From contig NZ_JBBNAC010000001.1 of the NCBI RefSeq assembly GCF_037996825.1, forward strand, positions 558,001 to 622,000: a stretch of DNA of 64,000 nucleotides, read 5' to 3'. Numbering within the stretch: position 1 is the first letter of the stretch; each line of letters begins with the position of its first letter. Under the pieces are notes generated by a model. That model did no database searches. It saw nothing but the letters and a program-made list of their open reading frames with translations, and was not told the DNA's origin. Both the position numbers and the translations under genes were made by a program. Source of the DNA: Bdellovibrio sp. BCCA. GTDB taxonomy: Bacteria; Bdellovibrionota; Bdellovibrionia; Bdellovibrionales; Bdellovibrionaceae. Below, one piece after another: positions 1 through 7,296 of this stretch.

Positions 1-504
1 TGCACCTGTCTTTTTGATTTCGGCCGCTGTTTCAGGATCTTCACCAATGGTCACCGTGACTTTTTTATCACCCAGAACGCGCGCCAACAAAACAGGGGCA
101 ATACAACATGCGCCAATCGGTTTGCTTGCGCTGTGGAATTCTAAAATCACGCGTTTGACGTCGGGGTTCACGTCGCACTTGGCACCTTTTTCGGCCCAGT
201 TTGAAAGATTTTTTGCGGCTCCGTAGCCGCCGGGGAATGCCAAGGCATCAAAGTCTTTCACTTGAAGCTGATCTAGGCTTTGAATATTTCCGCGAGCAAT
301 ACGCGCAGCTTCGACAAGCAGGCGACGCTTTTCTGTTTGAGGTTTTCCCTCGATATGATTCATCACTGGAATTTCAATGTCGGGAGCAAAACAAGAAACG
401 TCTGCTCCGGCTTGGTGAAGAGCAATCAGCAAACTGACGGACTCCGTGATTTCACTGCCATCAAGATGCCCACAACCAGATAAAACAACGGCAATCTTTT
501 TCAT
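1..504 (-). CDS. ElbB-like DJ-1/PfpI family protein, 3' end cut by window edge
   Basis: The reading frame starts at an ATG (complement of 502-504) preceded by GGGAGG at 509-514 and runs off the left edge after about 168 codons. The protein opens MKKIAVVLSGCGHLDGSEI, then has ALAFPGG-type and KPIGACCIAPVL segments. These match the ElbB (enhancing lycopene biosynthesis protein 2) branch of the DJ-1/PfpI fold, whose E. coli member has glyoxalase activity. The cysteine pair in GACCIAP is the nucleophile-elbow region. The C-terminus is missing only because of the window edge. Function beyond family membership is inferred. Confidence 0.85.
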   Translation of the reverse strand, partial: MKKIAVVLSGCGHLDGSEITESVSLLIALHQAGADVSCFAPDIEIPVMNHIEGKPQTEKRRLLVEAARIARGNIQSLDQLQVKDFDALAFPGGYGAAKNLSNWAEKGAKCDVNPDVKRVILEFHSASKPIGACCIAPVLLARVLGDKKVTVTIGEDPETAAEIKKTGA

Positions 505-534
505 AAAACCTCCCGAAAGAGGTTTTAGATTACT

Positions 535-1410
535 CTAGGTTCCGCCCTTTTTAAAGTTCTTTAACTTAGTGCACGTCGTGACGAGAACTTTCTGATCTTG
601 CACTGTGTACAGTTGACGATAGCAATATTCGTTCATGCGCGAGAAGAACGGCATGTCAGGACTCAAAGCGATAGAGTAATTCACTTTTTGTGTCTCTACC
701 GATTCACCTTTTTTTAGAGAAATCGTCCAATTGAATTGAACCGTCTTCACATGATAAGTGCAGTCGGCAAAACCACCGCAATTAGGTTGCGCTTTGATCA
801 TGTCGGGAAGGGGACGCACTTCATCCGCTGTCTTAAGATTCGAGCATTGAATTTCACAGCTATCCATTCCCAAATCTTCTTTGCAGTATTTATCAAGAGC
901 GTCGCTCTTAACACAAGAACCTGCTAAACCATAAATGCGCTCAAAGCCCAAAGACATTTGATTGTCTTCAGCTAAAGTTTTTAACGAAGCGTAAGGCTTG
1001 GCCGCTCGTAAAGCATTCTGCGCCATTGTCACAGCTGCATTGGCTTTTCCAACAGTGCGATGATCTTCGCGAGTGGACTGCGCACCTTCTTGATCCTGCT
1101 TATAGACTTTTGTTTGATAAAGAAAAGTATAAAGCCAAGAGTCCGTCTGCTCTTCTTTTTTAGAAATCGTGATGCCTTCTTGTAGAACATAGAAAGGCTT
1201 TGGATTGTTTTCTATTGTTTGTTCTGTTTCTTGAAAAAGAAAATCATTCGGCGCCATCGTGAGGGGATCGGTATTGCCCCAACCTTGAGCCACGGCAGAA
1301 TAAACTTCTTGAGCTGTCGCGGGCGTTTCCGTTTCTTCAACCGGCTCCTTAATACAAGAAACCATACTGGCTGTGAGCGCCAGTAGCACGATGATTTTAT
1401 TTAAACTCAT
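535..1410 (-). CDS. putative lipoprotein of unknown function
   Basis: The 291-residue protein starts MSLNKIIVLLALTASMVSC, a short signal peptide ending in a lipobox-like MVSC, so it is probably lipidated at Cys19. I chose this ATG (complement of 1408-1410) because it overlaps the stop of the upstream acetyltransferase gene in an ATGA arrangement, which indicates translational coupling. An in-frame ATG eight codons upstream would put polar residues before the signal peptide. Several cysteine pairs in the middle suggest disulfides and a periplasmic or surface location. I do not recognise a domain. Confidence 0.8.
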   Translation of the reverse strand: MSLNKIIVLLALTASMVSCIKEPVEETETPATAQEVYSAVAQGWGNTDPLTMAPNDFLFQETEQTIENNPKPFYVLQEGITISKKEEQTDSWLYTFLYQTKVYKQDQEGAQSTREDHRTVGKANAAVTMAQNALRAAKPYASLKTLAEDNQMSLGFERIYGLAGSCVKSDALDKYCKEDLGMDSCEIQCSNLKTADEVRPLPDMIKAQPNCGGFADCTYHVKTVQFNWTISLKKGESVETQKVNYSIALSPDMPFFSRMNEYCYRQLYTVQDQKVLVTTCTKLKNFKKGGT

Positions 1411-2498
1411 ATAGAGTCCCATCCCCAGATCCACAGATTCAGTGGCAATACTTTTTCAAGTTTTTGAATGGTCTCTTCCTTGAACATTCCTAAAGCGCGG
1501 TAGTCCACCGGGCCAAAAAGAAGACGAACCATGTCGGTTTCATTATTGATAGTGAAAAGATCCTGGCCCACACCAAACACAAAATGTTGCGGGTGTTTTT
1601 CCAAGACGATATCCGCGACACCTTCCGCACGGAAAGCGCGTTTGATTTTCGCAGACAGTTGATCGAAGTTCACAAGTTTGATCATGCCCAAGAAACCTTG
1701 ATTCATCGTCACAGGTTTTTGCTGCAACTGTTGAATTAAGTTCTGCGCATGACGAGGGCAAATAATCGTATAAGGTTGGTTCTTATGAGCACGAATGAAA
1801 CTAAAAAGCGCCATCAATTTCGAAATAGAGCCACCCCATTCATGGATGTAACCACCAAGATCAACCCCCTTGCCTTCAATGGCATAAGCCGCAAGTTGAC
1901 CATTGGACTCCCAAGCCGTATAAACTTTCGTTTGCGGAATCGAGAGAAACTTTCGAGTTTCCTCAATAGTGCGAACCGAATTTACAGAGTGAGAAGAGTA
2001 AAGACGATAAATCGCATCCGGAGAAACTTTAGTGTCCGTTGAAAAACGAAGATTTATAGGTGGAATGTCATAATTTTCTTCCACCACAAAACTAATTTCA
2101 CTGCCAGCCAGCTCAAATCCCATCCGACGATAAAAATCAAAAAGATCCGTCCACAAAATAGCAATGTCACAAGACTGTTCCGTAGCCAGCTTCAAACAAT
2201 CCGAAATCACTTTTGTGCTTAACCCCTGACCACGATGTTGATCGTCAGTCACCACAGATCCAATCGCACCCACTTTAAAAATCACATGCGGCGACTTAAT
2301 AATAAGAGGCTTCAACACAGCATGAGAAAGAACATGCCCCTCATCCGCAATAATACGCATATTATGCAAGTTGTTAGAAGAAAACGCCGTCGGATACTCC
2401 GCCGCAATCGACCAAGAAGCCTCATTGCGCAATTTCTTATTTAAGAAATCAAGCACCGTGGGTAATTCATTTTCAGAGGGTGAACGAGGTCCTTCCAT
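1407..2498 (-). CDS. GNAT family N-acetyltransferase (two-domain, Eis-like length)
   Basis: This 363-residue protein carries a GNAT acetyl-CoA binding motif at about residues 75-110 (IGSVVTDDQHRGQGLSTKV, the Q/RxxGxG/A signature), followed by the helix IAILWTDLFDFYRRMGFE. The length is roughly twice a single GNAT domain and the C-terminal half is compatible with the second fold of Eis-like acetyltransferases, but I cannot name a substrate. AGGAGAG at 2504-2510 on the complement gives a good ribosome binding site for the ATG at 2498. The stop overlaps the start of the lipoprotein gene by four bases, so the two are likely cotranscribed. Confidence 0.85.
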   Translation of the reverse strand: MEGPRSPSENELPTVLDFLNKKLRNEASWSIAAEYPTAFSSNNLHNMRIIADEGHVLSHAVLKPLIIKSPHVIFKVGAIGSVVTDDQHRGQGLSTKVISDCLKLATEQSCDIAILWTDLFDFYRRMGFELAGSEISFVVEENYDIPPINLRFSTDTKVSPDAIYRLYSSHSVNSVRTIEETRKFLSIPQTKVYTAWESNGQLAAYAIEGKGVDLGGYIHEWGGSISKLMALFSFIRAHKNQPYTIICPRHAQNLIQQLQQKPVTMNQGFLGMIKLVNFDQLSAKIKRAFRAEGVADIVLEKHPQHFVFGVGQDLFTINNETDMVRLLFGPVDYRALGMFKEETIQKLEKVLPLNLWIWGWDSI

Positions 2499-2529
2499 TG
2501 GATCTCTCCTTTTAAAAGCTAAACTGTGT

Positions 2530-2643
2530 GGGGTAGGGAGTGGCTCTCATATTAAAATGCGAGTTCCGCAGCAGCGAGGCCCGAAGGGACCGCGTCAGCG
2601 AGGACTGTCTGAGTGTTTTAATATGAGAGCCACTCCCTACCCC
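2530..2643. repeat. perfect 28-bp inverted repeat around a 58-nt GC-rich core
   Basis: Bases 2530-2557 and 2616-2643 are exact reverse complements, running from GGGGTAGGG to TTTTAAT on each arm. The 58-nt core contains two copies of a CAGCGAGG-type motif. No protein is encoded. The block sits between the 5' end of the minus-strand acetyltransferase gene and the promoter of the ferredoxin gene. The perfect long arms suggest either a miniature mobile/repetitive element or a transcribed hairpin RNA. Confidence 0.8.
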
Positions 2644-2729
2644 TTATATAGTCTAGCGTTAAAAAGCAGAGGCCCATAGGACGGCAAAGTCCGAGGTGTG
2701 AAAAATGCGACCCAAGTCTGGAACTGGAT

Positions 2730-2757
2730 TTGACATAAAGGTCAAAAGTTTTATATT
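2730..2757 (+). promoter_or_regulatory. sigma-70-type promoter for ferredoxin-nth
   Basis: A perfect TTGACA (2730-2735) and TATATT (2752-2757) are separated by 16 bases, 25 bases before the ferredoxin ATG. An 8-bp inverted repeat, ATGCGACC at 2705-2712 and GGTCGCAT at 2760-2767, brackets the promoter and could be an operator, although it is short enough to be chance. Confidence 0.65.
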
Positions 2758-2781
2758 AAGGTCGCATATTTAGGAGACCTC

Positions 2782-3018
2782 ATGGCCGATAAGAGTCAGC
2801 AATGGAAAGAGAATAAACCGGGTAAAATGTTCGTGGATCAATCATGTATTGCCTGCGATGCCTGCGTTTTGACGGCTCCTAAGAACTTCTCAATGCATGA
2901 AGAAGACGGCCATGCTTTCGTGGCTAAACAACCGGAAACTCCTGAGGAAGAAGCTCTATGTAAAGAGGCGATGGAAGGTTGTCCAGTTGAAGCCATCGGA
3001 AACGATGGCGATCAGTAA
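2782..3018 (+). CDS. single-cluster [4Fe-4S]/[3Fe-4S] ferredoxin
   Basis: The 78-residue protein has C22-x2-C25-x2-C28 (SCIACDACV) and the partner CPVEAI motif at Cys67, the ligand set of a small one-cluster bacterial ferredoxin. Cys60 is an extra cysteine that could form a disulfide. An AGGAG ribosome binding site (2771-2775) precedes the ATG. The stop codon lies 14 bases inside the downstream nth gene, so the two are translationally linked. A ferredoxin next to an iron-sulfur endonuclease may simply be a shared operon; the electron partner is unknown. Confidence 0.93.
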   Translation: MADKSQQWKENKPGKMFVDQSCIACDACVLTAPKNFSMHEEDGHAFVAKQPETPEEEALCKEAMEGCPVEAIGNDGDQ

Positions 3019-3691
3019 AAAGAAATCCCCCTCCAAGAAAACAGCCCCTAAAAAGGTCGTCAAAAAAGCGGCTCCTATTTTGGAGACCATTGAGCTTTTT
3101 AAGCGCTATTACCCTGACGCTCATTGTGCCCTTAATTTCACAAATCCCTATGAGCTTTTAGTTGCCACGGTTCTTTCCGCGCAATGCACGGATGAACGCG
3201 TGAACATGGTGACTCCAAACCTTTTCAAAAAGTATCCGACCCCGCAAAAGATGGCGAAGGCCCCGGTGGAGGATATTGAAAACATCATCCGCTCCACAGG
3301 TTTTTTTAAGAACAAAGCCAAGAGCCTTAAAGGGGCTGCGATTGAGCTTGTTGAAAAGTACAAAGGCGAAATTCCGCAAAATCTCGAGGCTTTGGTCGAG
3401 CTGCCTGGAGTGGGACGTAAAACAGCGAATGTTGTTTTGGGAAATGCGTTTGGTATTGCCAGCGGTATTGTCGTGGACACTCACGTGACTCGTTTGTCCA
3501 ACCGTCTGGGTTGGGTGAAGACTGAAAACGCCGTGCTAATTGAAAAGGAACTTTGCAAGCATGTACCTGAGGAAGACTGGGTCATGCTGTCGCACTATCT
3601 GATCTCTCATGGCCGAGCTATCTGTAAGGCGAGAAAACCTGATTGCAGTCATTGTTTCCTAGAGGAGACTTGCCCTAAGAAGGGTGTCTAG
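3005..3691 (+). CDS. nth: endonuclease III (DNA glycosylase/AP lyase)
   Basis: Endonuclease III excises oxidised pyrimidines and cleaves the abasic site in base excision repair. The protein shows the helix-hairpin-helix LPGVGRKTANVVLG with the catalytic lysine, the catalytic aspartate in VDTHVTRLSNRL, and a C-terminal cluster loop with the C-x6-C-x2-C-x5-C pattern (CKARKPDCSHCFLEETC). I chose the ATG at 3005 because a longer frame from 2897 would only overlap the ferredoxin gene. This start gives 228 residues with a lysine/alanine-rich N-terminal tail of about 25 residues before the domain. Confidence 0.95.
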   Translation: MAISKKKSPSKKTAPKKVVKKAAPILETIELFKRYYPDAHCALNFTNPYELLVATVLSAQCTDERVNMVTPNLFKKYPTPQKMAKAPVEDIENIIRSTGFFKNKAKSLKGAAIELVEKYKGEIPQNLEALVELPGVGRKTANVVLGNAFGIASGIVVDTHVTRLSNRLGWVKTENAVLIEKELCKHVPEEDWVMLSHYLISHGRAICKARKPDCSHCFLEETCPKKGV

Positions 3692-3705
3692 TTCACAATG
3701 GTTTC

Positions 3706-4188
3706 ATGTTTGTTGCATTCTTTGAGAGCGTTAAATACGTAGGCCATCTTTTACCGATTTCTTTCTTAAGAATTTTCTTAGGTTATTATTATTTAGAACA
3801 AGCGATGATGAAGTTTCGCGGCGATTTTTTAACTCGTCCGCGCATTGCTGATCAAATGGCAGAGTGGTTGCCGGCAAGTCATGCTCCAAATTGGTTTAAG
3901 ATTTTTGCCAGCAGTCAGATGATTCCCAATTGGCAAACGGTGGCATTCATTATCCTAGGCCTTGAGTTCGCAATCGCGATCTCCTACATCATCGGTTACG
4001 TTGTCAGACCCGTGGCGCTTCTGGGTGTTCTTCTTTGCGTGACGATGTTGTTTATTTCCGGTCCCGGTTCAGAAGATCTTTATAAAACGTTTTTAGCGAT
4101 TCATCTGATTTTGGCATGGGTGGGCGCAGGACGCTGCTTGGGGTTTGATTATTATTTCTTCAAGCGTCGTCGCGGTTTGTGGTGGTAA
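3706..4188 (+). CDS. DoxX-like inner-membrane protein
   Basis: The 160-residue protein has about four hydrophobic segments and the DoxX-type opening LRIFLGYYYLEQAMMKF, in which an aromatic/charged helix precedes the first loop. DoxX/DoxD relatives are small membrane subunits linked to quinone-dependent oxidoreductases, but the family is functionally loose. It lies 14 bases after nth and 3 bases before the transporter genes, on the same strand, so it may be cotranscribed with the thiamine-type transporter. The ribosome binding site is weak. Confidence 0.7.
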   Translation: MFVAFFESVKYVGHLLPISFLRIFLGYYYLEQAMMKFRGDFLTRPRIADQMAEWLPASHAPNWFKIFASSQMIPNWQTVAFIILGLEFAIAISYIIGYVVRPVALLGVLLCVTMLFISGPGSEDLYKTFLAIHLILAWVGAGRCLGFDYYFFKRRRGLWW

Positions 4189-4191
4189 GAC

Positions 4192-5232
4192 GTGAAACAT
4201 TTCATCTTCTTCATGGCAGTTATCTTCTTGGGTTTGTTTCTGGCGGTTCTCAATAAAACCGAGCAGGGAGCGGCTTCAAATTCACTTCCGACAATTCGTG
4301 TGTTTGGTTATGCGTCTTTCACGGGACGTTGGGGACCAGGGCCTCTTTTAAAAGAGCAGTTTGAAAAAACCTGTAAGTGCAAAGTGGAATTCATCGAAGG
4401 CAGTGATTCAGGAATTCTTTTGCAGCGTCTGAAAATCGAAGGTGAAAGTTTAGGCGCTGACGTCGTTATCGGTCTTGATCAATTTGATTTATCAAAAGCG
4501 ATTGCCGAGCAGTCTTGGCGCAAGCTCAGCTTGGGACAACTCAATGTTTACGATTCGGTGAAACCTGCGTTGTCCAATAGCTTCTTTGTTCCCTATGATT
4601 GGGGAGCTTTGACGTTTGTGACGAGAAAAGGGGATCTTCCTCGCTTTCCGGCTTCTTTAGACGATTTGTTGGCACCCGAACTTGCGAAAAAAATTGCGCT
4701 TCAAGATCCGCGCACGAGTTCACCGGGCATGCAGTTTTTGTATTGGGTGATTCGTTCTAAAGGTGAAGACGAAGGTTTCAAATATTTGCAAAAATTGATG
4801 GGACAGGTTCACAGCTTCTCACCAACTTGGTCCGCGGCTTACGGGCTTTTCACGAATAAACAGGCGAAGCTGGTTTATTCTTACGTGACGTCGCCGCTCT
4901 ATCACGAGATTGAAGAAAAAAATAAAGACTATGTGGCATTGCCATTTAATGAACCACTTCCGGTGCAATTTGAATTTGTGGGAATCCCAGAATTTTGTCG
5001 TCACTGTGAATTAGGAGAGCAGTTTATTAACTTGATGCTGTCTCCTGAAGGTCAAAAAATCATCATGGAAAAAAACTATATGTTCCCGGTGATGAAAGGT
5101 GTGATGGAAAATACTCCTTTTGCGCCGTTGATGAATGTGAAAACGATGAGCCAAGTAGAAATTCTTTCTGCTGCTGAAGTCGATCGTCTTTTGCGACGTT
5201 GGACGGAAGTCCGCCGAGGCGAACTCAATTGA
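4192..5232 (+). CDS. thiB: thiamine-type ABC transporter periplasmic binding protein
   Basis: The protein (346 residues, GTG start) has an N-terminal membrane/signal segment, then IRVFGYASFTGRWGPGPLLK and a CKCKVEF segment followed by GADVVIGLDQFDL. These reproduce the pattern of E. coli ThiB/TbpA, where a YxSFTxxWGPG motif contacts thiamine. Two further cysteines lie in FCRHCE. The permease gene starts at the overlapping stop. A related iron-binding function of this fold is possible, but the permease and ATPase order is that of thiBPQ. Import of thiamine would suit an organism that feeds on prey contents. Confidence 0.75.
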   Translation: MKHFIFFMAVIFLGLFLAVLNKTEQGAASNSLPTIRVFGYASFTGRWGPGPLLKEQFEKTCKCKVEFIEGSDSGILLQRLKIEGESLGADVVIGLDQFDLSKAIAEQSWRKLSLGQLNVYDSVKPALSNSFFVPYDWGALTFVTRKGDLPRFPASLDDLLAPELAKKIALQDPRTSSPGMQFLYWVIRSKGEDEGFKYLQKLMGQVHSFSPTWSAAYGLFTNKQAKLVYSYVTSPLYHEIEEKNKDYVALPFNEPLPVQFEFVGIPEFCRHCELGEQFINLMLSPEGQKIIMEKNYMFPVMKGVMENTPFAPLMNVKTMSQVEILSAAEVDRLLRRWTEVRRGELN

Positions 5233-6692
5233 ATCTAAGACAGTGCCTGCGTCTCAGTTATGTTTTGTTTCTTTTGTTCCCCTTTCTGTTCTTATTCACA
5301 CAGTTTCGTGTGACCGAGATGCCGGATTGGGGAGAATTATTTTGGGCCTTTAAAAACAGTTTCATTCAGGCGTTCTTCTCTGCGTTTTTTTCTCTTCTGG
5401 TGGGTTTTTGGGTGTCATTGGGACTTCTCAGTCTGAATGAAGGTCCCCGCAAACAAGGCCGCTTTGTCCTTGAAATCTTGTGTTTGCTGCCGAATTTTCT
5501 TCCGCCGATATTTATTTTACTCTCCACGTTGAACATCATTGAGCCCTTCCCTATGGGAGTGGCTGGCATTGTGATCATTCACACTTTGATGAATTTTGGT
5601 CTTGTCGCCGTTTTGCTTGCGGGAATTATTGAAAACAAAACGGGTGGCATGGTGGAGCTTGCCTATGTTGAAGGCGCCAGTCGCAGGTACTTTTTGTGGA
5701 AAGGACTTTTTCCGACTCTTCGAAAAGATTTCTGGCTTTTAGGTCTTTTCATTTTTGTCGTGTGCTTTGGAAGTTTCGCCGTTCCACTGATTGTGGGCGG
5801 TGGCAAGGGCACGACTGTCGAAGTTTTGATCTACGAAAAAATCCGTCTTTCCAGTGATTGGGGGGACGCGGTCTTATTGGCCTTTCTGCAATCCACTTTT
5901 ATTTTTGCTTTATCTTTCATTGCCAGCCGTGGGAAGGGTTCGCACTCTACGCGTATTGCAAATTTAAGTCTTATTAAAAGCCATTCGGGAGTTGTCGTCG
6001 TCGCGGGGCTTTCGTTTTTGTATCTCTTCGGATATGTCCAAGGTTTCGTCTCTGGCCTTTCAATGATCTCGACGTTTTACGAAGTGCAATCGGCTCTTTT
6101 CTGGAATTTTTTAGGGAGCATGGCGCTTGGCTTGAGTGTGGGATTGCTTTGCTACGTTGGACTTTTGGGTATTGCTTATTGTTGGCCTAAAGCGTGGTTT
6201 GAAAAGTTCTTAAATGGTTATGTCGCTCCGTCGACTTCTTTGGCCTGTTTTAGTTTGTTAATCCTAACGCCGAATGAAAGTTTTTATCCGTTCATAAAAA
6301 TTCCCGTGGCGTTAACACTTTTAAGTCTGAACAGCCTTTTTCGCATGGGTTGGGACAGTGAGCTTCATGCTTTGCAATCGCAGATGACAGTGGCTTATGC
6401 GATGGGGGCTTCTCACAAACAAATTTTTAGAGATATTTTATTTCCGCAGATTTCAACGCGTGCGGGGCTTCTTGCCGGAATCGCCTCTGTTTGGGCGTGT
6501 GGAGATTTTGCGGTTTCCAGGATCCTCGCGCACCGGGATCTCAGCATTGCGATGATGACGGAGACCTTGATGTCAGGGTATCGCCTGAACCAAGCAATCG
6601 TTTTAAGCAGTTTGATTATTCTATCGGGACTTTTGTGTTTCACTGCATGTGTGGGAGGAAGTCGTGTCCTACGTCGAAAATTTGCACCGTGA
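5229..6692 (+). CDS. thiP: thiamine-type ABC transporter permease with two fused permease halves
   Basis: About twelve hydrophobic segments and two EAA-like cytoplasmic loops (around VEGASRRYFLWKGLFP and AMGASHKQIFRDILFP) show a tandem permease like ThiP, where one chain supplies both halves. I prefer the TTG at 5229, which overlaps the thiB stop as TTGA and is preceded by GAGGCG. It gives 487 residues starting directly at the first membrane helix. An ATG at 5199 would add ten polar residues inside thiB. The 3' end overlaps the ATPase gene. Confidence 0.75.
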   Translation: MNLRQCLRLSYVLFLLFPFLFLFTQFRVTEMPDWGELFWAFKNSFIQAFFSAFFSLLVGFWVSLGLLSLNEGPRKQGRFVLEILCLLPNFLPPIFILLSTLNIIEPFPMGVAGIVIIHTLMNFGLVAVLLAGIIENKTGGMVELAYVEGASRRYFLWKGLFPTLRKDFWLLGLFIFVVCFGSFAVPLIVGGGKGTTVEVLIYEKIRLSSDWGDAVLLAFLQSTFIFALSFIASRGKGSHSTRIANLSLIKSHSGVVVVAGLSFLYLFGYVQGFVSGLSMISTFYEVQSALFWNFLGSMALGLSVGLLCYVGLLGIAYCWPKAWFEKFLNGYVAPSTSLACFSLLILTPNESFYPFIKIPVALTLLSLNSLFRMGWDSELHALQSQMTVAYAMGASHKQIFRDILFPQISTRAGLLAGIASVWACGDFAVSRILAHRDLSIAMMTETLMSGYRLNQAIVLSSLIILSGLLCFTACVGGSRVLRRKFAP

Positions 6693-7296
6693 TTATGGCG
6701 ACTTTAAGTTGGATATTGATGCCTGGGACATTCTTGATGAAGGAGTCACGGTTTTAATGGGGCCTTCAGGCTCTGGTAAAACTTCGGTGTTTCGCATTCT
6801 CTTGGGACTTGAAGCGTGCCCGGGAATGAAGTGGACGTTTCAAGATGTTGATCTTGCGAAATTAAAAACGCCGCAAAGACGTTTGGGTGTTGTGTTTCAA
6901 ACTTTAGATCTTTTCCCTCATATGACCGCGGAAGAAAATATTCTTTTTGCGGCCAAAGCCCGCAATGTGAATGAAAAGAAAGTTTCAGAGCGCATGAAGG
7001 AACTGACCGAAGTGATGCAGATGGAAGGCTTTTTAAAACGCAAAGCCGCCGTCTTATCTGGTGGAGAAAAGCAGCGCGTGGCGATTGCCCGTGCGATTAT
7101 GGGTGAGCCTAGATTGTTGTTATTAGATGAACCCTTTTCTGCCTTGGATCAAGAACTGCGCGAGGAAAGTCGTAAGCTCGTGCAAAGAGTGATAGAAACC
7201 GAAAAAATTCCGACGTTATTGGTGACTCACGATCAGCGTGACGTAGATGTTCTTGCCAATAAAGTCACCCAGATCCGTCATGGACGGTTGGTTTAA
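6664..7296 (+). CDS. thiQ: thiamine-type ABC transporter ATP-binding protein
   Basis: All ATPase motifs are present: Walker A GPSGSGKTS, Q-loop in VVFQTLDLFPHMT, signature LSGGEKQRVAIARA, Walker B LLLLDEPFSALD and the H-loop THDQ. The GTG at 6664 is preferred over an ATG at 6649 because GGGAGG at 6652-6657 sits six bases before it. This gives a 210-residue protein, close to the short ThiQ length. The start lies within the end of the permease gene. The stop converges with the histidine kinase gene, overlapping by four bases. Confidence 0.8.
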   Translation: MSYVENLHRDYGDFKLDIDAWDILDEGVTVLMGPSGSGKTSVFRILLGLEACPGMKWTFQDVDLAKLKTPQRRLGVVFQTLDLFPHMTAEENILFAAKARNVNEKKVSERMKELTEVMQMEGFLKRKAAVLSGGEKQRVAIARAIMGEPRLLLLDEPFSALDQELREESRKLVQRVIETEKIPTLLVTHDQRDVDVLANKVTQIRHGRLV

